Part shown: positions 1 through 11,860 of the stretch, in pieces | How positions within the stretch are numbered: the stretch's first letter is position 1 | How the letters are laid out: each line of letters starts with the position of its first letter | DNA from: Fasciola hepatica | Taxonomy: Eukaryota > Platyhelminthes > Trematoda > Plagiorchiida > Fasciolidae | Reading direction: 5' to 3' | Assembly: GCA_948099385.1 (NCBI GenBank) | Contig: CANUEZ040000165.1 | Coordinates: 8,340,001 to 8,404,000 of the forward strand | DNA length: 64,000 nucleotides | Notes under the pieces: model-generated | Told to the model about the DNA's origin: nothing | What the model saw: only the letters and a program-made list of their open reading frames with translations | The model's database searches: none | Made by a program: the position numbers and the translations under genes

Positions 1-955
1 GATGAACTGAGTGGATTACAGTTAAGCTATTGATGGAAGTAACGAATAAATATGGAGAAAGAACAGCTCATTGAAGAACATTGGCAATGCTCAAACGATA
101 TCTGGAAACTTTCCTTTTAGCTTTGATATGCTGTATTCTTCCTGAGAAGCAGTCTTTAGGTTGTTTAAGTAGGCAGATGAGGCAACCAAAAGACTCCAAC
201 GTTTTGAGAAGCAACAATTGTTGCACGCTATCGAACGCTTACGCGTAATCGAGAAAGGCAAACCCAACTGATTTGCACGAATCATTGAAGGAATTTGTAG
301 TGAAATGAGCAGCCTACGTTGCTGTATCAGTTGTGGAACGCCGGGGTTGAAACGCGAATCGGTGCTCTACAGGGAAACATCTAAAAATGCTTCGAAGACA
401 CTGAAATACAGCATGTTTATCCGGTTCCGACGCCGACGAGGAAAGTGCTACTGGACAGAATTTCTTGGTTCTGGTTTGGTGACTCAAACCTTTAGGCAGG
501 ACGTCAACAATCAGAAATGGAGAACGATTCAAGTGAGTGGCTGGTGACAGAAGTCGTCTGTTCACGGAGGAAGGAATAAACTGATAAGTTATTCATACTG
601 CGTGCACAGTTCAACTTTATGATTTGGAACGGCTAAGACCTCAGCCTATCTGAGAAATCTCGTGTTTGTGGTGTTGCATACGATCTTGGGCAAGCTGCTC
701 GGAAGTAGGCCGTGCTGGGAAAATGATGATGAGCTTGTTTTCGCTTTAGTTGATGACTACAGCACTGTAATCTTTTACGGTCTAAAGGATGAAAAGATGT
801 CCTTTATCAAACCTTGTATATCTGTGTTTACCTTAATCATACGATTGATTTTACCGTCCATAGACAGACCGAAGACTTAGATGCTCTACGTCTTCATCTA
901 TTGTACTGCTCCATGTTTTGAGCTACCTGCCAAAGCGACAACGTCAACCAGGGTA
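1..955. other. No recognisable gene
   Basis: Only short open frames occur here and none resembles a protein I recognise. The left part may include decayed 3' sequence of the minus-strand RTE relic to its right, but its C-terminal motifs are not readable below about 960. Confidence 0.5.
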
Positions 956-959
956 AGGA

Positions 960-3330
960 GCAATTCAGAGTGCTTGTTTGGTTATCTCTGACTCTGGTCG
1001 CCGAAAGGTATGGCCCAACCACTGCAGTCGTCGACGTAGGAAGAGGACGGAGAGTGCATCGACGTCAGAGCATCGTCCCCTTACCTTTTCGTTGGACACC
1101 CTGTCATGCCAGTTGAGTGTGACGACTTGCAACATGCACCAGTGGTCGAAAACCTCTAGCCTTCCGGTATCTTTAGCTTGTAGTGGCCATGTTCTGCAGC
1201 CATAGGTGAGTACGAGGTGGATAGCGACAAAGTAAACTCGAACTTAGGTCCTTAAAATGATTTTGCTGCGAGTCCATAGTGTTCGTCTTAGCTAGAAAAA
1301 GGCTCTCCTGTCGTTGTTGATCCGTAATACCACTTTATCTTTTGCTTGGTGGTTAGAAAGCGGAGTTGGTCCTAGGTATTTGAATGAAGGGACGTGTTCG
1401 ATTGGTCGGTCGTTGATGAGCAGCTGTCGAGTTGTCGGGCCTAGATCGGTTGAATAAGCTTCCTTTGTGGTTGAATGTACTTCTAGCCCAATAGACTTCA
1501 CGAAAGAATTGATTCGGTCGAGAATTGGTGGAGTGTAGCAAAGAATGCTGTTAGGACGACAATATCATCTGCGATCTACAGGACCGAGATGTATATTTCC
1601 TGGCTAAGCCGAACTCCAGGGTAGTCGTGTAATACTTGACTGATTGTCCAATCAATGGCGTAGTTAAACGGCACCGGTGACAGGGACAGCCGGGCTAAAC
1701 TGCGGAAGTAAGCGCGAACTTGCCAGATTCTTCACAGTACAAACGATCCCTAACACCAGTTGTCAAGTAGTACCCCCTCAGCAACCTTAAAAGCATATTG
1801 GGAATTCCATCGGACTCGCGTTTATTCAAATCGAAGGCGGCCCGGAAGTCAATGAAGCAAGCTACCGTTGGCTGCTGGAACTAATAGCGGCGATCCAGTA
1901 TTCGGCGCAGTTCAAGGATTTAATCCACACAGCCACCGCCACGGCGAAAACCCCCTTTGGTTCAGGCCAGTGCATCGGTCTCTTGCCTTGGGCAAGTGGT
2001 TTAGTAACAACGCACCAAAACTCTTGGTGGCGATATCGATCAAGCTGATCCCTCGGTAGTGGGCAGCAGAATGGACATACCTAAGTTGGGCGTGAATACT
2101 TCCTCTCGCCAAATGGAGCCAAAAAGTGTGCATGACCTGTCAGTCAATGACGATGAACGGGCTTTATATACTTCTGGAAGACGCTATCTTCCTCAGCGCC
2201 CTTTCTGTCTTTCTGTGATTTCCGCGCTGCTGGGCGAGTCGCAGTTGCTTTCGTGCTGGACTGGATGAGGTGAAATTGGTTGGTCCGTCGGGTGATTTAT
2301 ATATCGGTTGAGCATTTGATCGAAGTATTCGACTCTTTGGTTCATTTTCTTGCTTTATGCCGCCTCACGAACAGGTGAATCTTGCTTGGTGTACCTATTT
2401 CAAACGTTGCGAATAAGGCGGAACAGTTTACCAAATTCACCTGTTTTTGAAGCGGTCTCTAATTTTCGGGGCTATTTCTATCCATTATCTTTTGCGACCA
2501 CCCTTGGCGGAGCGTGTGGCCTCACGTTGCAGTCTGCGGCCATCATCACTACCTGCTAGCCGGGCTTCGTGCTCTTTGGTTGATAACTGCAGTGTGCTCT
2601 CGGTGATCCTATCTTTTGCCCGCCATTTTGTTCTTCCCGAGAATCGTCCATGTAGCTTCCACAGAAAATTCGTTTTCTTAAGCGTGGCTTGCGGCGATCA
2701 GCTGAGATGTGAGTGCTCTTGATAGAGCTTCTCACTGCTCTGGATTTTCTAGGGCAGCAACGTTTACCCGGGGGGGGGGGGGGGGTCAGATACCCTATCA
2801 CGTGTAGACAAATGAGTTTTGAAGCACGCCCACACAAGGACATGGTCAGTGCTGTTTGCATTGACCGCATTTGCACCTCGGTGCACTGGGCAATCTTCCA
2901 CAGACAAGGCCCAACGGGATCTCACTAGGATATGGTCGAGTTGGTGCGCAGTGTGATCGTCGTTAGGGGGCCATGTGAGTAGGTGCTTCTTGGGGCGTCC
3001 AAAGCGAGTGGTGCAGACAACCATCCTGTTGACGCCGGCCCAACCAATCAGTCCGCCACCGTTCTAGCAGTGCTGACTGAGGCAGAATTTCCCGAGAATA
3101 TAATGAGTGGATTGGCTGGCTTTACCTGTGAGAGCGTTTAAATCTCCTGCGTTGAAGAGTATGTAAGCAAACGCGCTGAACCGCCTGACCACTACCAATC
3201 TGCTGATAAGCTTTTGGCGTGCGTGTAAATATGCGAGTACTGCATATGAGGAACATGACAAAATTTCCTGAATGCAGAACTCTTCAATCTGTAACAGTGG
3301 TCTTAAATAGAGAATGAAATCAATCAAGGT
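960..3330 (-). mobile_element. Degraded RTE-type LINE (endonuclease + RT relic)
   Basis: This is a dead minus-strand non-LTR retrotransposon, readable only in pieces spread over three frames. From its 5' side (high coordinates) it shows an AGDLNA endonuclease motif near 3200, then HLLTW and QLDHILVRSRW endonuclease blocks at 2764-3024. The RT block HYRGISLIDIATKSFGALLL lies in 1912-2133. An FKYLG block lies in 1292-1501, and the C-terminal block HDRVSNEKVRGR is at about 1060-1110. The order (APE endonuclease, RT, C-terminal tail) is that of RTE-clade elements. It is closest to the relic at 41040-44140, with which it shares the block after FKYLG and the HLLTW endonuclease block. Frameshifts and stops are frequent and a G16 run interrupts the endonuclease. 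It is an old copy with no coding potential. Confidence 0.8.
2770..2785. repeat. G16 homopolymer
   Basis: A run of 16 G on the plus strand lies inside the endonuclease remnant of the RTE relic. In minus-strand translation it gives a run of prolines, which is not a conserved feature of the family, so it probably arose after the element died. Confidence 0.9.
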
Positions 3331-3339
3331 GGTCGATGT

Positions 3340-6300
3340 GTGCAAATGGGAAAATTAATTGCACAAGTCAAAAACAAGCTAGCTCACCGAGAGTTTAAAA
3401 AACAGATAAATTCCAAGTTATTTCGAGAAGTGGTAGATAGAGGAACGCAAAATGGTGCTACAGAGCTGACTTGAGGTTCAAGGTGATGATTGTGAACTTT
3501 TCACTTCTTGGTCATTTGTCTTCTGTACTAGTAAACATATAGGTTTCAGTCCGTTCATGTGTGTTATTCTACTGTCTACGTGAGTTTGCCCAGCTGTCTG
3601 GTGCCAACTTCGACCTCTCCGTCGAGTGTGAAATGAGTCGAGCGGACAACGGTGAGCGCATACGCAGATTTTGTGTGTGTATGTGTCTCACCGTTTGTGG
3701 AGTACGTAAAGAGTAAGCACCATTCTTGGCTTATTTCGTACGTCAGAACGAAGACAATGTAATGGATTAAGAAGAAGCTAGTAATATAAAAATCGAACAC
3801 AGCATGCCCTAGACTATTATGTAATGTGCCAGGGTAAGCTGGTGTTGAGTATAGAATTATACTCTTCTGGTCACGGGTTGACCAGGAGTACAATTTTGTC
3901 ACCTACGTTTGGTCAATAAATCATCCAGTCCTGTCAGCGACGCCAAGTGTGAAACCGTTGAACTATCGATCCGTTATAAAGATTTTTTCCAGAGGCTCCT
4001 TCTCTTCGACTTATCCCACAAGGAAATAATTCGCATTTGTTCAACCACTTCGTCAATGATGGCCACGTGTTCAGCCGGTTCCGGCTGGATTTTCCTGCGT
4101 TTATTTTCGCTCCGGCTGCAATTAATTTTAAGGAAGTGCCACCATAACACGTTATTCTAATCGGTTTGGTATTTCCATAACTTCCGGTTTCACCCGCTGT
4201 TCTGACAACTGCTGCCAAATTCATATCCTCCACGTGGAAATATAGCTTGCCCTATACTTGTTAATGAATTTCTTCATGTGCGGATGTTCAAGTAACGATG
4301 ACAACGCAAATCCTAATTCGGTTAAACATACAGCTCCTTATGATCAAAGCAACAGCCAATCCGCAACTTCGTCTTCCATTTGAATTCTGCTCTGTATTTT
4401 AGAGGTGTGGTGTAAACTAACGCGCCTGATTCCCTTTTTGTCTGCCGGACTGAATTTATTGTGCATGCAACCAGACAAAACCACACAACCAACCAGACTC
4501 GATAGGTATGAAGCCAATAATTTCGCGAAGCAAACAGTTCATCCAAAATGGGTCAATGGGATGAAAGCATGACAAGCAGTGGAAAAAAACGTGGAGTTGA
4601 TGTGTGCTCACGTGTAACTCAACCAATAACCCATAAATTTTGTGACAAGTTTCCAAACCCCCTACTCACTTCATCATATGGACACTCATACTTATTCGAA
4701 GAATTTCACTTCTTACCAGAAACTAAGGGCTCTTGTTCTAAACTACATGTTTTCCTATCGTTACTCAACCTTATTTTGCAGTTTCTCTTGCCTCTGGTTG
4801 CACAAATTCCTGAAGAAATTACGGTTAAAAAGTACAAACAGCTACTTTGAGTGTCGTTATGTGAACCAGCCTTCAACAATATAACACCCACAAAGTACGC
4901 TTTGTACGATCGGTATTCACTCGCATTTATCGCGGCAGCATCGAATTTCGAGCAACTGAAATCCTTCTCTAAATATACGCCCGTTATTGTTTGATGTTTA
5001 GCTTGTTCTCATTGCTGCATGGTGGGAAGAAGCCCCTTTGAAAGTGTATCACGTTAGCTTGATTTGGATAGGGCGACTGTATGTAGGAGGATATCAGTAC
5101 GTTAAAGATGGCCTCCGGCTTTGATACACAAAAATGGATCAAAACAATCGATTGAGGATATGTTAAGTAAATTTGATTTGAAGTCCAATGTATTTTTGTG
5201 AGAATCCCATACACATTGGTGATCAGATGAAAATACCATCAGAATCGGTGTCCAACACAGAGAATTATTATAAACGGATGAGACTCATCACACACGGATG
5301 AGAAACTGAGCGACAGGAATGAAAAACCGTTAAACGGTGTTGATAAACTACGAGAAAAAGCTGACCAACGACAGCAGAACCTGTAGAATGTCGAATCTCA
5401 GTAAAAACATCTTGTGTTGGGATAAAAGTGTCGGGGGAAATAGGGAAGTCAACTGTGGCAATGGTATCGAACACCAAAATGTATGACCCAGTTGAATCTC
5501 CTTGAAATTTTCTGCTACGATCGATCTGTTTGAGGTCTTCGATACATGTTCTCGGTATGCCATTCATGGAAGACTATAATACATTGGCAGCGCATTCAAA
5601 ATGATACCTCATTAATGATTGCTGAAGATATCCACTACACAGGTTTGAGGAGGATATGGTACTGACCGGGCGCCGACTGTAATCAAATGGAAAATCACAT
5701 TATTGATACTCCAGTCACAGCAGCCTTGAGAAATTCCAAGCTCTATCATTTGAGTTACCATGTCCCATTGGAAAAGACTAACTGAATTCGTGAAAAGGAT
5801 ATCAACCTTTTATTGAGAACAATGTAGTTTTTCGCCAAACCTCTGGGAAGTGCAACAGATTCACGGGTACGGTAACGTTCGCTATACGCAAACTGCTGGG
5901 GCACTCCCACCAAAACTACGCAAAAACCAAAGTAGCAAGAACACCAAGGCTGTGGAATCGCTCGTTAATTGTTTAGTGGAACTGGTTTGCGTAAAAACGT
6001 TCAATCAAAGAAAATAATTGGTTGATCATAAGTTGGACAATCACAGGGGGCTTTTGCCTTATCTGTCCTCGGTGATCCTGATTGGTTGGGACTCATCCAC
6101 GTGCGCAGCTACGAAGCTTTACCTGGAGGTATCACGTGTGATGGCTTCGGAATCACTACAGATACCTTAGGAAGACGTTTGAAAGAATTAACGTAAATTC
6201 ATTGAGAAAGCTCATGGGATGCCCTAAAAACCGAGGAGAACGCAAATTAATTCGTAGGACCCGCCACACTATACGTTCTACATAGGAACTGAAAGCGGTG

Positions 6301-8380
6301 CTTGAGGCAAACATTTCAACTCAAACATTACATCAACCCTCATATCCTTACTGTGAATTGAACACAAGAACTTGAAACGGAAGGTAGATCCTACATCGCT
6401 GCTTACCCGGGCCGAATCCCTCAATGACATAGGCAGACCAATGAAATTGTGTCCAATTTAGTGATGGACAAAAGTCAGCTTGGATTGGTCAGATGTCTAC
6501 TACCGACACAAACTCGGTACTGGTTTACTGTGATTTTTCTGTCCATGGTTAAAATGAAATCGCAATACTGCATAGCGTGCAAGACTCTGATGCATGCATC
6601 CGTACGCTGGAACAGTAGCACCGACCGTGTACTATCTATATTACAGCTGAATATGATCCCCCCGGAGTGCAAAAAGCAATTACTTGGCTTCACTTGGCCA
6701 CAGTTCCCGTAAAAACAAAAGTTGGTAACTGTTCGGTGAAATCAAAGCCATGGCAAGGACAGAGTGTAGCCCCGACCTGAACTCAGTGAAGAAATTTTGG
6801 GGGTCGATTGTGCTTGGATGTTAAAGTGTACGCGTCGAAAACCGAAATTGCGATCACACGGAAACGCGGACAAGGCAATATCGATCTAGACGAGATCCAG
6901 TCTCGAGTGAAAGGCATGCCGATGTGCATCGAGGTCCTTAATCGGAATAGCCATAGCACGCGATTTTAAGATTTTTCAAGGCCACGTATTCGAGATTGAA
7001 CACTTTTGGCCGTGGAGTGTATCATAACTGGTGTGCCCGAGAAATGCGCCAATTTTTGTCGCAGGATAAGCAAAACATCCATAAAGAGGTCGCATACAAA
7101 TAATAGCCGTTTTATTGAGTTGGCTGTTATTATTAACCGGGTGATCGATTTATTAATTTGCATGCACTTGCCCAAACAGACTGCGGTTCTCGTTGAATCA
7201 CAGGCTATGATGAATAAAAACATGGCTGGAACGATTGACTTACCTCTTCTAGCATTCCCGACTAGACAAAATTCGTTTGACCGTGGATCACTTTGGGAAA
7301 TACTGTGCACTATCGCGTGTTATAAAAGAAATATATTACTTGAACAACAACAAAAACAAAAATTACGCGATGCGATTTGGCATATTAGACAGATTTTCAA
7401 TGTTTTTCCTCAGCAACGAAGGACTCTAATTGGTTACCGAATAGGTATTTTGTTTTATCGAGGATGATACACACACTTGACACAGAATGTCTCAAATCAC
7501 TAAGACACGATAGCACAAATAATCTGGCATTGATATGCCACCCATTGTGAAAGCACAAATCCAAGTAGACGCAAAACGCAAATCACAAGACGACGCCAAA
7601 TGAATATACGGCACAGAAGCGAATAGGCACGTAACACAAAACTCAAGTCCGAAACACGAATGATACCTGCGGACTCGCAGGGTAATAACACATGATCTCT
7701 CGGGTCGGACCTCCCAGACCCATAAGTGTACAACGAAGTGGCTTTCGACTTGCCAAAAACTCGAGTACAAGGCCCGAACTTCAATAATGCTAGCCTACCC
7801 GCTAGCTAGAGACAGAAGCTAGACACGGTAGGGTACCACGGGTTTATTGGTGGCGATCAGCACGAGTCAAACAAGAACATTAACTCTACCGTTGATATAG
7901 TCTATCCGGATGACCTTGAGAAGGCCATTCATTGATCGGCCAGCGAGGCCAAGTGGGCAACAGTAAAACAACCATTGGAGTTTATCATGGAAATATACGA
8001 CGGCTCGGAAAAAACTGAATTTTGTACAAAAATTTAAAGGCGAATTACTCAAAAACTAGACGGTCTCATGGAAAGGCAGTATCAGAGTTAAGATCTGTGG
8101 GTTCTAACTTATATGAAAAGTATCTTTTTCTGAACGGAAAATTGCCCGAACACCTTTCTACAAGAGAAGCATTCAGATCACGATAGAAACTAATGTAAAC
8201 TTTGAACGCGCAGCCGTATTCTGATCCATTCCGGCAGATCTAGTAAGAAGACTTCTGCCTTTGAACCATACTTCATCAGCTAAGAACATAATTTACATAG
8301 GAAGAAAAAGTCATTATCATCATTCATTGCATCACAAACTTATTGGCTCAAAACTGAATCTGATAAACTCTTTTCCGATT
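3340..8380. other. Five kb without recognisable gene
   Basis: No family motif was found on either strand. The longest open frame is 153 codons at 7006-7467 (+). It overlaps a 114-codon antisense frame (6966-7310), has no recognisable domain, and opens with a non-ATG codon. A frame at 6449-6712 (+) has a distant flavour of the Gypsy RNase H-integrase connection, but too weak to call. Spliced exons with short coding segments could be hidden here, upstream of the exon at 8383. Confidence 0.4.
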
Positions 8381-8382
8381 AG

Positions 8383-8542
8383 TTGATTGATGAAAAGGCC
8401 GGCTACTATTTCACGAGAATCCGTCCTCGTCCTATCGATCCGCTGGCTGATCGCTTGAGTATACGATACCTCAAGCATAGACCTGAATTCCGGACGGGTG
8501 TTGACGCGGTGACTGTTGACGAGGCTTGGCTGACCATGGACG
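8383..8542 (+). CDS. Candidate internal exon of an unidentified host gene
   Basis: An open segment of 53 codons starts after a pyrimidine-rich acceptor (CTCTTTTCCGATTAG, ending at 8382) and stops at a strong donor (GACG, then GTGAGT from 8543). It codes a charged peptide beginning LIDEKAGYYFTRIRPRP and containing EAWLTMDG at its end. It has no repeat-like features and does not match any retroelement domain I know. The exon would leave phase 1 at the donor. The reading frame stays open for a further 130 codons past the donor, but that part runs into a dispersed repeat at about 8772 and looks non-coding. I see no partner exons within reach, so the product is unknown. The splice signals and composition make a real exon more likely than chance. 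Confidence 0.45.
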
Positions 8543-9158
8543 GTGAGTCAGCCAGTAGCCTCACAAGCTGTTCTTGTAATTTTTTACAAATAGTTTTATC
8601 GTTCATACTGTATTATAAATCATTACGCAACCGTTTAAATCCACTACTCAAGCAGGTAAATAACGAGACTGTGTGGGTGGGTACCCGAAAACCGTCGCCA
8701 CACTTAGGCCCCTGCTGCGGAGACGGTCATAATGCTGGTCGATTGCGGTCTGAGCGACAAGTTGTTATCGGTCTTATTCTTTTCATACCCTTTTTTCATT
8801 ACTTCCGATTGAGGGTGTCTCCGAGACAGCAGCCGAAGCAACCGCACCCAGCGCGTGGTCAATGGTTGCTTCAGAGGAACATCCAAAGCCGACAAAGAAT
8901 GGAGTCCGACTCACGTGTCGTTGCCGCAAAGTAGGTCGCACAGAGAGCCATATCGCATAATCCCGCTGGTCAACGTGTTGTACTGAATGCTGCGTACCGA
9001 GTCCGAGTCCAAGTTGAGATACGGCCGAAATGCCGCTAATGGCTCCTAACAAACAGTTGCATAGTTGTGAGTGGTTCCACAGGCTTTCGACTGTGAGTAC
9101 CCCGCAAAGAAACATTTTGTACCAATGCGAATCTCCTACATGATAGCGGGACCTGTTA
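8543..9158 (+). repeat. Intergenic/intronic sequence with an RTE 3'-UTR-like relic (about 8772-8890)
   Basis: No gene is seen. From about 8772 to 8890 the plus strand carries the string CCGAGACAGCAGCCGAAGCA followed by CGCACCCAGCGCG. The same module occurs at 59095-59228 (+), about 37800-37915 (+) and 37985-38075 (-). At the last site it follows an RTE ORF and precedes its GATGATG tail, so this copy is probably an orphan RTE 3' UTR. Confidence 0.45.
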
Positions 9159-9164
9159 TTGGCT

Positions 9165-9262
9165 TACGTTTCACCCCTACGGAGAAGTCGTCCATCAAGG
9201 GAGTCGGTGGATATGCTGAAGACAGGCTTTTCCCTTCAAAACCACAGATGGAAGGGAACTTT
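9165..9262 (+). repeat. Left part of a dispersed SINE-associated repeat
   Basis: The segment around 9172-9250 (CCCCTACGGAGAAGTCGTCC, then GGGAGTCGGTGG, ending GATGGAAGGG) is matched at 11731-11815 (CCCCTACAGAGAAGTCATCC and so on). There it lies directly upstream of a tRNA-like SINE body. The two copies differ at many positions. Here the module is cut off at 9262 by an LTR-like segment, and the SINE body resumes at about 9672. Confidence 0.55.
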
Positions 9263-9460
9263 ATGTGGTGGTTATGTCTTATTCATACGCAATACGAGAA
9301 AACCCATGTGGACCAATCAGTGCTTATTTGCTCGGTGTACGTCCCAGTCCGCATCTGCGCATTTCCGCACATGAGCAAAAACACCGTGCACGTATGACTC
9401 ATCTCAGTGGGACCCCGCATATGGCTAATCGCAGTACGCATTTCTTGAGTGCATCGTGAC
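9263..9460 (+). repeat. LTR-like segment, second copy at 19499-19690
   Basis: It begins TGTGGTGGTTATGTCTTATTC. It is alignable over about 190 bp with 19499-19690, which begins TGTGATAATTCGGTCTTATTC and sits directly in front of a Gypsy gag. Both share CCAATCAGTG, a central GTATGACTCATCT and the end block AATCGCAGTACGCATT (AATCGCAATACGCATT in the other copy). No coding sequence follows, so this is best read as a solo or orphan LTR of the Gypsy-3 family inserted into the SINE-associated repeat. Confidence 0.5.
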
Positions 9461-9671
9461 AATGTTTGGCAAGTTTTTGTCCACAAATAATATTGCTCAT
9501 AGATCAGTACCTGTGTGCACATGCGTTTCGTTACATATTTCATGTCCATAAAATGTCTATAAATACCTTTTTTCATATGCTAAGACACCAATACATTTCA
9601 ATGCCAGTTCGAGTGTCTTTTGATTCCCTTCCGAGCAATTGGGTCATTACACTTTATCACCTAGTTAAGAA

Positions 9672-9860
9672 CCGGCTCGGATAGTTTAGTGGTAAGGCGT
9701 TTGACTCATAATCGTTCATTCGGGAGTGGAGTCTCAGTAGTGTAGTGTTGATGGAATGGCTGTACAATGGGGTCTTCCACGATTTCCAATGATGATTTGA
9801 ATAATAGTACAACATTATAAACCATTTTATACACAAATCCAATTTCGTACTACTTAAATG
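9672..9860 (+). repeat. Degraded tRNA-derived SINE copy
   Basis: The body starts GGCTCGGATAGTTTAGTGGT and contains GACTCATAATCGTTCA, matching the tRNA-like head of the SINE at 11861-12060 with substitutions. The Pol III B box is destroyed. The tail (GGCTGTACAATGG, then ATACACAAATCCAATTTCGTA) also matches the tail of the 11861 copy. It is an older member of the same family. Confidence 0.65.
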
Positions 9861-10070
9861 ACTGAGTCTAGGTTGGCTCTGACCTAATGAATTGATAGCA
9901 CTCACCGATATCACTCGAACCCAAAACTATCCACGCCAAAGCAGTAAGGCCAAGGTTGCAGAACTGTGGTGATTTTACTACAGAACGCAGTTATTTAAAT
10001 ATGTAATGACAAAGGTACCAATCCGTAGATTCCCAGGCAGCACGCTCAGTGCGCTCCCAACTGGACGCGC

Positions 10071-10155
10071 GTTGGGCCACGTTAGGCTAAAGTTGGGTCA
10101 AAGATGGGCTAATGTTGGGTCAACGATGGGCTAACGCTAGGCTAGCGTTGGGCTA
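10071..10155 (+). repeat. 11-bp minisatellite, about eight units
   Basis: Imperfect 10-11 bp units follow one another: GTTGGGCCAC, GTTAGGCTAAA, GTTGGGTCAAA, GATGGGCTAAT, GTTGGGTCAAC, GATGGGCTAAC, GCTAGGCTAGC, GTTGGGCTAC. The reverse-complement unit recurs at 12374-12392, at the other end of the candidate element. Confidence 0.8.
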
Positions 10156-10201
10156 CATCACTGAAAAGGTTAGGCAGCGCTACCTGCGCCCAATTGAGAG
10201 T

Positions 10202-10222
10202 GCGTTGGGCGTAGCCCAACGC
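10202..10222. repeat. Perfect hairpin GCGTTGGGC-gta-GCCCAACGC
   Basis: A 9-bp perfect inverted repeat with a 3-nt spacer, built from the same GTTGGGC core as the minisatellite to its left. It may be the inner edge of the left terminal region of the candidate element. Confidence 0.85.
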
Positions 10223-11437
10223 TTCTTAGTTTATTTGTCGATCATCCATCCTTTCGATCGGAACCACTAATCTGCCACTGATTAGAAAAACAGTTTGTGA
10301 AAATCGTTAGGTTTATTGTAAAAATGACATGCTGAAAGCTTGTAAAACTTGAAATTCGAGGACTGCTTCAATCAGAATGCTCGAAAGTCGTTCATCATTC
10401 TTGTTACGTGGTTACCGGATCTGAAATATCATGCAAAAAGGCGAGACAGTGGCACTTAGAGAAACGTTGGACAACAAAACATTTCCGCCTGCAGGGCTCA
10501 AAAATAAGTTGATTGAAAAATGTTCTCAACAAAACGGTTTACCAAGTGATAACAACTATTACCAATGAAATGGGAAAATATCAAATAAACTATGAGCTAA
10601 ATCAGACGAACATCTAGAGTTCTGATTTATGATACTGTTACTAAGTTTCAGATAGCCTGAAGAGATGTTGGTTACACCGAATGAATAAAAAAGTTTCAAT
10701 AGAAAAAGGAGCTTGAGATTTATTTCGAAGAAATGATAATTTACGTACCTGCATTCTCATTTTGCATCGCCTTGATTTCCAGCATTGATAAACAAACTCT
10801 TTATGTCTTTCAGAACAAACACCGGTTCTTCTGAGAACCTTGGGATGAACCGAACAGCATCTGGAGTTTAGTCAAAGACAACGAACTTCGTTGAACAGCA
10901 TTTCGTTGCGCACTCTAAAACCAGCGGCACACAAGGTTCTTCCAAGTTGTATTTCTCGACCGGCTGAACAAATTAAAATATGACGAGTAAACTGACCTGC
11001 GTGGATTATCGACTTCGATGCGCTGGTAGTGAGTAGACTGCTGCTTGAAAGATCCATAAACCCCAAATCTGCCGTTGGCTAAACTCTTGTAGCTCTATTT
11101 TAACAGCATGGACAGCAGGAGTAAGATTGAAAAAATGCTTGGCAAAATTCGGTTTTTCTTAGCATACATTTTGACTGTAATTCATGCCACGAACGCCGGG
11201 ATTCTCATAATGTCGCCTCGCCACAAACAAAGTATTTTGCACTGAGGATCTTCTTGCGCCATCAACAATTCTTCCACCTCGTCTCTTTAGGCATAACAAT
11301 GCATTCTGATTCCCATAATCTGAAGATGAATGACATAGCGATTAGTACTCAATATCTCGTGAATTTCACAAAAAGCAACACTACAAAACGACTGTCTCAA
11401 TATCCAAGGTCATATATGCATGTATACAGGTATATGC

Positions 11438-11438
<1 letters not shown>

Positions 11439-11522
<84 letters not shown>
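11439..11522. repeat. (TA)n microsatellite
   Basis: About 42 TA units. It abuts the 3' end of the minus-strand SINE exactly, so it may have grown from the SINE's own AT-rich tail. Confidence 0.95.
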
Positions 11523-11524
<2 letters not shown>

Positions 11525-11689
11525 GATTCATCATGCAGCTTGAACGCTAAACTCACCATTGAAAACCATGGAAGCACTGTACAGCTGTTTCATCCTTGTT
11601 GGGAATCATCAGCAGTGCACATCCACCGAGCCCCCACGGGGACTCGAACCCGGGGTGAACGATTGTGAATCGAACACCTTAACCACAAG
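11521..11689 (-). repeat. tRNA-derived SINE, minus copy (left arm of inverted pair)
   Basis: Read on the minus strand this is identical, base for base, to 11873-12041 on the plus strand. It includes the Pol III B box GGTTCGAGTCC and the whole SINE tail. It lacks the first 12 bases of the tRNA-like head (the A-box half), where it is replaced by unrelated sequence at 11690. Confidence 0.9.
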
Positions 11690-11860
11690 CTCTGTAGGTT
11701 GTTCATAACGGAATGCCTTCGTTTTACTTAGGCCCCTACAGAGAAGTCATCCATCATAGGAGTCGATTGCTGTGTGGGAAGCGGGTTGTTACCGTTCAAA
11801 GCCAGTGACGGAAGGGTGCTATATCGTGTAGTGTAGATGTTCAACAAACCGTTGAGAGCC

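Noticed and set aside
11254..11526. Open frame of 90 codons
   Set aside because: Its second half is only alternating Tyr-Ile from the (TA)n tract; not a gene. The frames at 35315-35521 and 35141-35515 are rejected for the same reason.
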